Positions 6,436 to 7,889 of a stretch of DNA of 7,889 bases are shown in pieces. The notes beneath the pieces are model-generated. The model did not search any database. It saw only the letters and a list, made by a program, of their open reading frames with translations, and was not told the origin of the DNA. The stretch is taken from positions 1,769-9,657 of the forward strand of contig DAWL01000031.1 in assembly GCA_002505935.1 (NCBI GenBank), read 5' to 3'. The stretch comes from Euryarchaeota archaeon UBA226. GTDB lineage: Archaea > Thermoplasmatota > Poseidoniia > Poseidoniales > Poseidoniaceae. The first letter of the stretch is position 1; the number at the start of each line of letters is the position of its first letter. A program made the position numbers and the translations under genes.

Positions 6436-7889
6436 ATGTACGATCTACCGGTTGGCAAGAGTCCTAAGGGCGATTTTGAGGCAAGCCTTGACATGGCTGA
6501 AATTCCGTTTGAATACGGAGCGATAACTTGGAGAGCAGCGCGTTCCAAGAAAGCGATTGGCCATCAGTTAATCAGCGGTAATCGTGTTGTCGGCTGGTTA
6601 TGCTCTTCTGATGATAGAGGGGAAGTGATTGCAGGGCCTTCGGCTGCAGCGACATTGCGTCGTATCTCACATGAACGCAGATTACGCTCGAGTGCCGGTG
6701 AATGGACGCGCAACCAATTCGCTGCGGTTGCTAGAAGACTTCCTCAGGCAATTGTCGATTCTAGGGAGTTGGCGAGTTTCGGCATCACTGGTCGAGAGAG
6801 TTCTGAACTGAGCGCGAGAGATTTGACCATGATTGTCACTGAATTAGCGCTTCGCCCTACGGTTATGGGTGCTTTCGCTTTTGAAGATGGTTTACTTATT
6901 GCCGAGGCGGGAGAATTACCAGCAGCCGCCGAACAATTAGCAAGAGAATCCTCTGAAGGGTTGACTGGTATCAACAAATTATGCGAATCTCTTGCTCTGT
7001 CAAGTATGATTCGAACTGTTCTTTGGCTAGAGGATGGAGTTCTCCTGTTGGCTGACGCTGGTCGTGGAGTATTGGGAATGTGGACAAATTTTGCTGCTGA
7101 CCATCAAGCATTGATTGCCAATGCTGCTGCTCTGGTCGACTTGATTGGAGAAGCACAGGTTGCTCCAGAGGTATTGCCCAAAGGTTTCCTATTACGTACA
7201 GGTAAGAGCGGTGTTGACCAAGTAATTACTATGTTGAGGAGTGCAATTACGGAGGAAGTCGATGGTTACCTTCGAACTACAGGGCCAAATGAAACACACG
7301 AGATAATTCTCAATTCTGGTGTGCCTGTGGCGGTACGTTCTCGTTGCGATGATATTCCAGCTGCCATCTATGCGGCAACCACTCCAGGTTTCGAATCGAC
7401 TTTGATTAGAATAGAGCGTCAAGAGTTACCAGGTGCAACGGCCGGAGGATTACAGGACTTCACCTTGACAGGGTTCATGGAAGCACTTGCCTCATGCAGA
7501 ACCAAGAGTGAAACACGCTTATCTTCACTACGTGGAAGATTGGAGAGATTGTGGGGCTTTGAAGCAGGTTTAGAACGCCTTGACCATGCTCGTGCTCAAG
7601 TTAAGATGATTGAACACAAGAGTGCCGGTGAAGCAAGTCTCAAGCCTGTAGAAAATGAGAGCAAAGTGTTGATTCCAGTTTCAAGGCATGACAAGGATCG
7701 TGCCATCACATTGGAGAAAGACCTCGAAGAGAGCCAGCGTAGTGTATCCCGATTGACAGAACGTCTCAAGGAATCCAGTGGTAGAGAAGACAAACTCAAG
7801 GATCAACTTGCATTGGCGAACGACCGTTGCGATGAGTTGCATGAAAGAATTGAGGGCTTGAATCAAGATCTTGATTCTACTAATGCTTC
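6436..7889 (+). CDS. Multidomain roadblock-like / coiled-coil protein, N-terminal part (3' end outside window)
   Basis: The frame is open from the ATG at 6436 to the window edge: 484 full codons with no stop. I do not recognise a named family for the whole protein. Residues 1-125 are an unassigned N-terminal domain with a beta-rich part (ITWRAARSKKAIGHQLISG and following). Residues about 129-240 look like a roadblock/LC7 domain: a helix, then GAFAFEDGLLIAEAG, a helix, MIRTVLWLEDGVLLLADAG and a closing helix. Residues about 250-335 (QVITMLRSAITEEVDGYLRTTG, then EIILNSGVPVAVRS) follow the pattern of PATAN/DUF4388 modules, which in other organisms occur with roadblock proteins and small GTPases; this match is tentative. 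From about residue 415 to the edge the sequence is charged, with heptad Leu/Ile (LEKDLEESQRSVSRLTERLK), a clear coiled coil. No signal peptide or membrane span is seen. The likely role is a cytoplasmic scaffold or GTPase-linked regulator working with the adjacent roadblock protein. Confidence 0.8.
   Translation, partial: MYDLPVGKSPKGDFEASLDMAEIPFEYGAITWRAARSKKAIGHQLISGNRVVGWLCSSDDRGEVIAGPSAAATLRRISHERRLRSSAGEWTRNQFAAVARRLPQAIVDSRELASFGITGRESSELSARDLTMIVTELALRPTVMGAFAFEDGLLIAEAGELPAAAEQLARESSEGLTGINKLCESLALSSMIRTVLWLEDGVLLLADAGRGVLGMWTNFAADHQALIANAAALVDLIGEAQVAPEVLPKGFLLRTGKSGVDQVITMLRSAITEEVDGYLRTTGPNETHEIILNSGVPVAVRSRCDDIPAAIYAATTPGFESTLIRIERQELPGATAGGLQDFTLTGFMEALASCRTKSETRLSSLRGRLERLWGFEAGLERLDHARAQVKMIEHKSAGEASLKPVENESKVLIPVSRHDKDRAITLEKDLEESQRSVSRLTERLKESSGREDKLKDQLALANDRCDELHERIEGLNQDLDSTNA

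Overview
The window looks like genomic DNA from an archaeon, most likely a marine planktonic euryarchaeon of the Thermoplasmatota (Marine Group II / Poseidoniales-like). This is an inference from gene content: separate adjacent pyrB and pyrI genes, an archaeal-type TtuA/NcsA tRNA thiolase with zinc-finger ends, a large secreted Ig/PKD-like protein rich in N-glycosylation sequons, roadblock/LC7 proteins, and GGTG/GAGGTGA-type Shine-Dalgarno sites. No rRNA or marker gene is present to fix the lineage. Coding density is high, with short spacers and one-base overlaps.

Layout. (1) Positions 1-2244, minus strand: the first 748 residues of a large secreted surface protein that runs off the left edge. 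(2) 2249-3238, minus: a GHMP-family sugar kinase resembling heptose-7-phosphate kinase (HddA), four bases upstream of the secreted protein and probably co-transcribed with it. (3) 3239-3361: a short divergent intergenic region. (4) 3362-4303 and 4303-4782, plus: pyrB and pyrI, the catalytic and regulatory chains of aspartate carbamoyltransferase, overlapping by one base. (5) 4769-5761, minus: a TtuA/NcsA-like tRNA 2-thiouridine synthase, converging on pyrI with a 14-base overlap. (6) 5762-6081: a 320-base gap without a convincing gene, holding three separate inverted-repeat structures. (7) 6082-6426, plus: a small stand-alone roadblock/LC7 protein. (8) 6436 to the right edge, plus: a larger protein with its own roadblock-like domain, a following PATAN-like module and a long coiled coil, truncated by the window.

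How the genes work together. PyrB and PyrI form one holoenzyme that commits carbamoyl phosphate to pyrimidine synthesis. The kinase and secreted protein form a plausible envelope/glycan transcription unit. The two roadblock genes are the least ordinary part of the window: they sit nine bases apart behind a structured, AT-rich intergenic region and suggest a small-GTPase-linked scaffold or switch whose GTPase is not in this window. The thiolase is a housekeeping tRNA modification gene.
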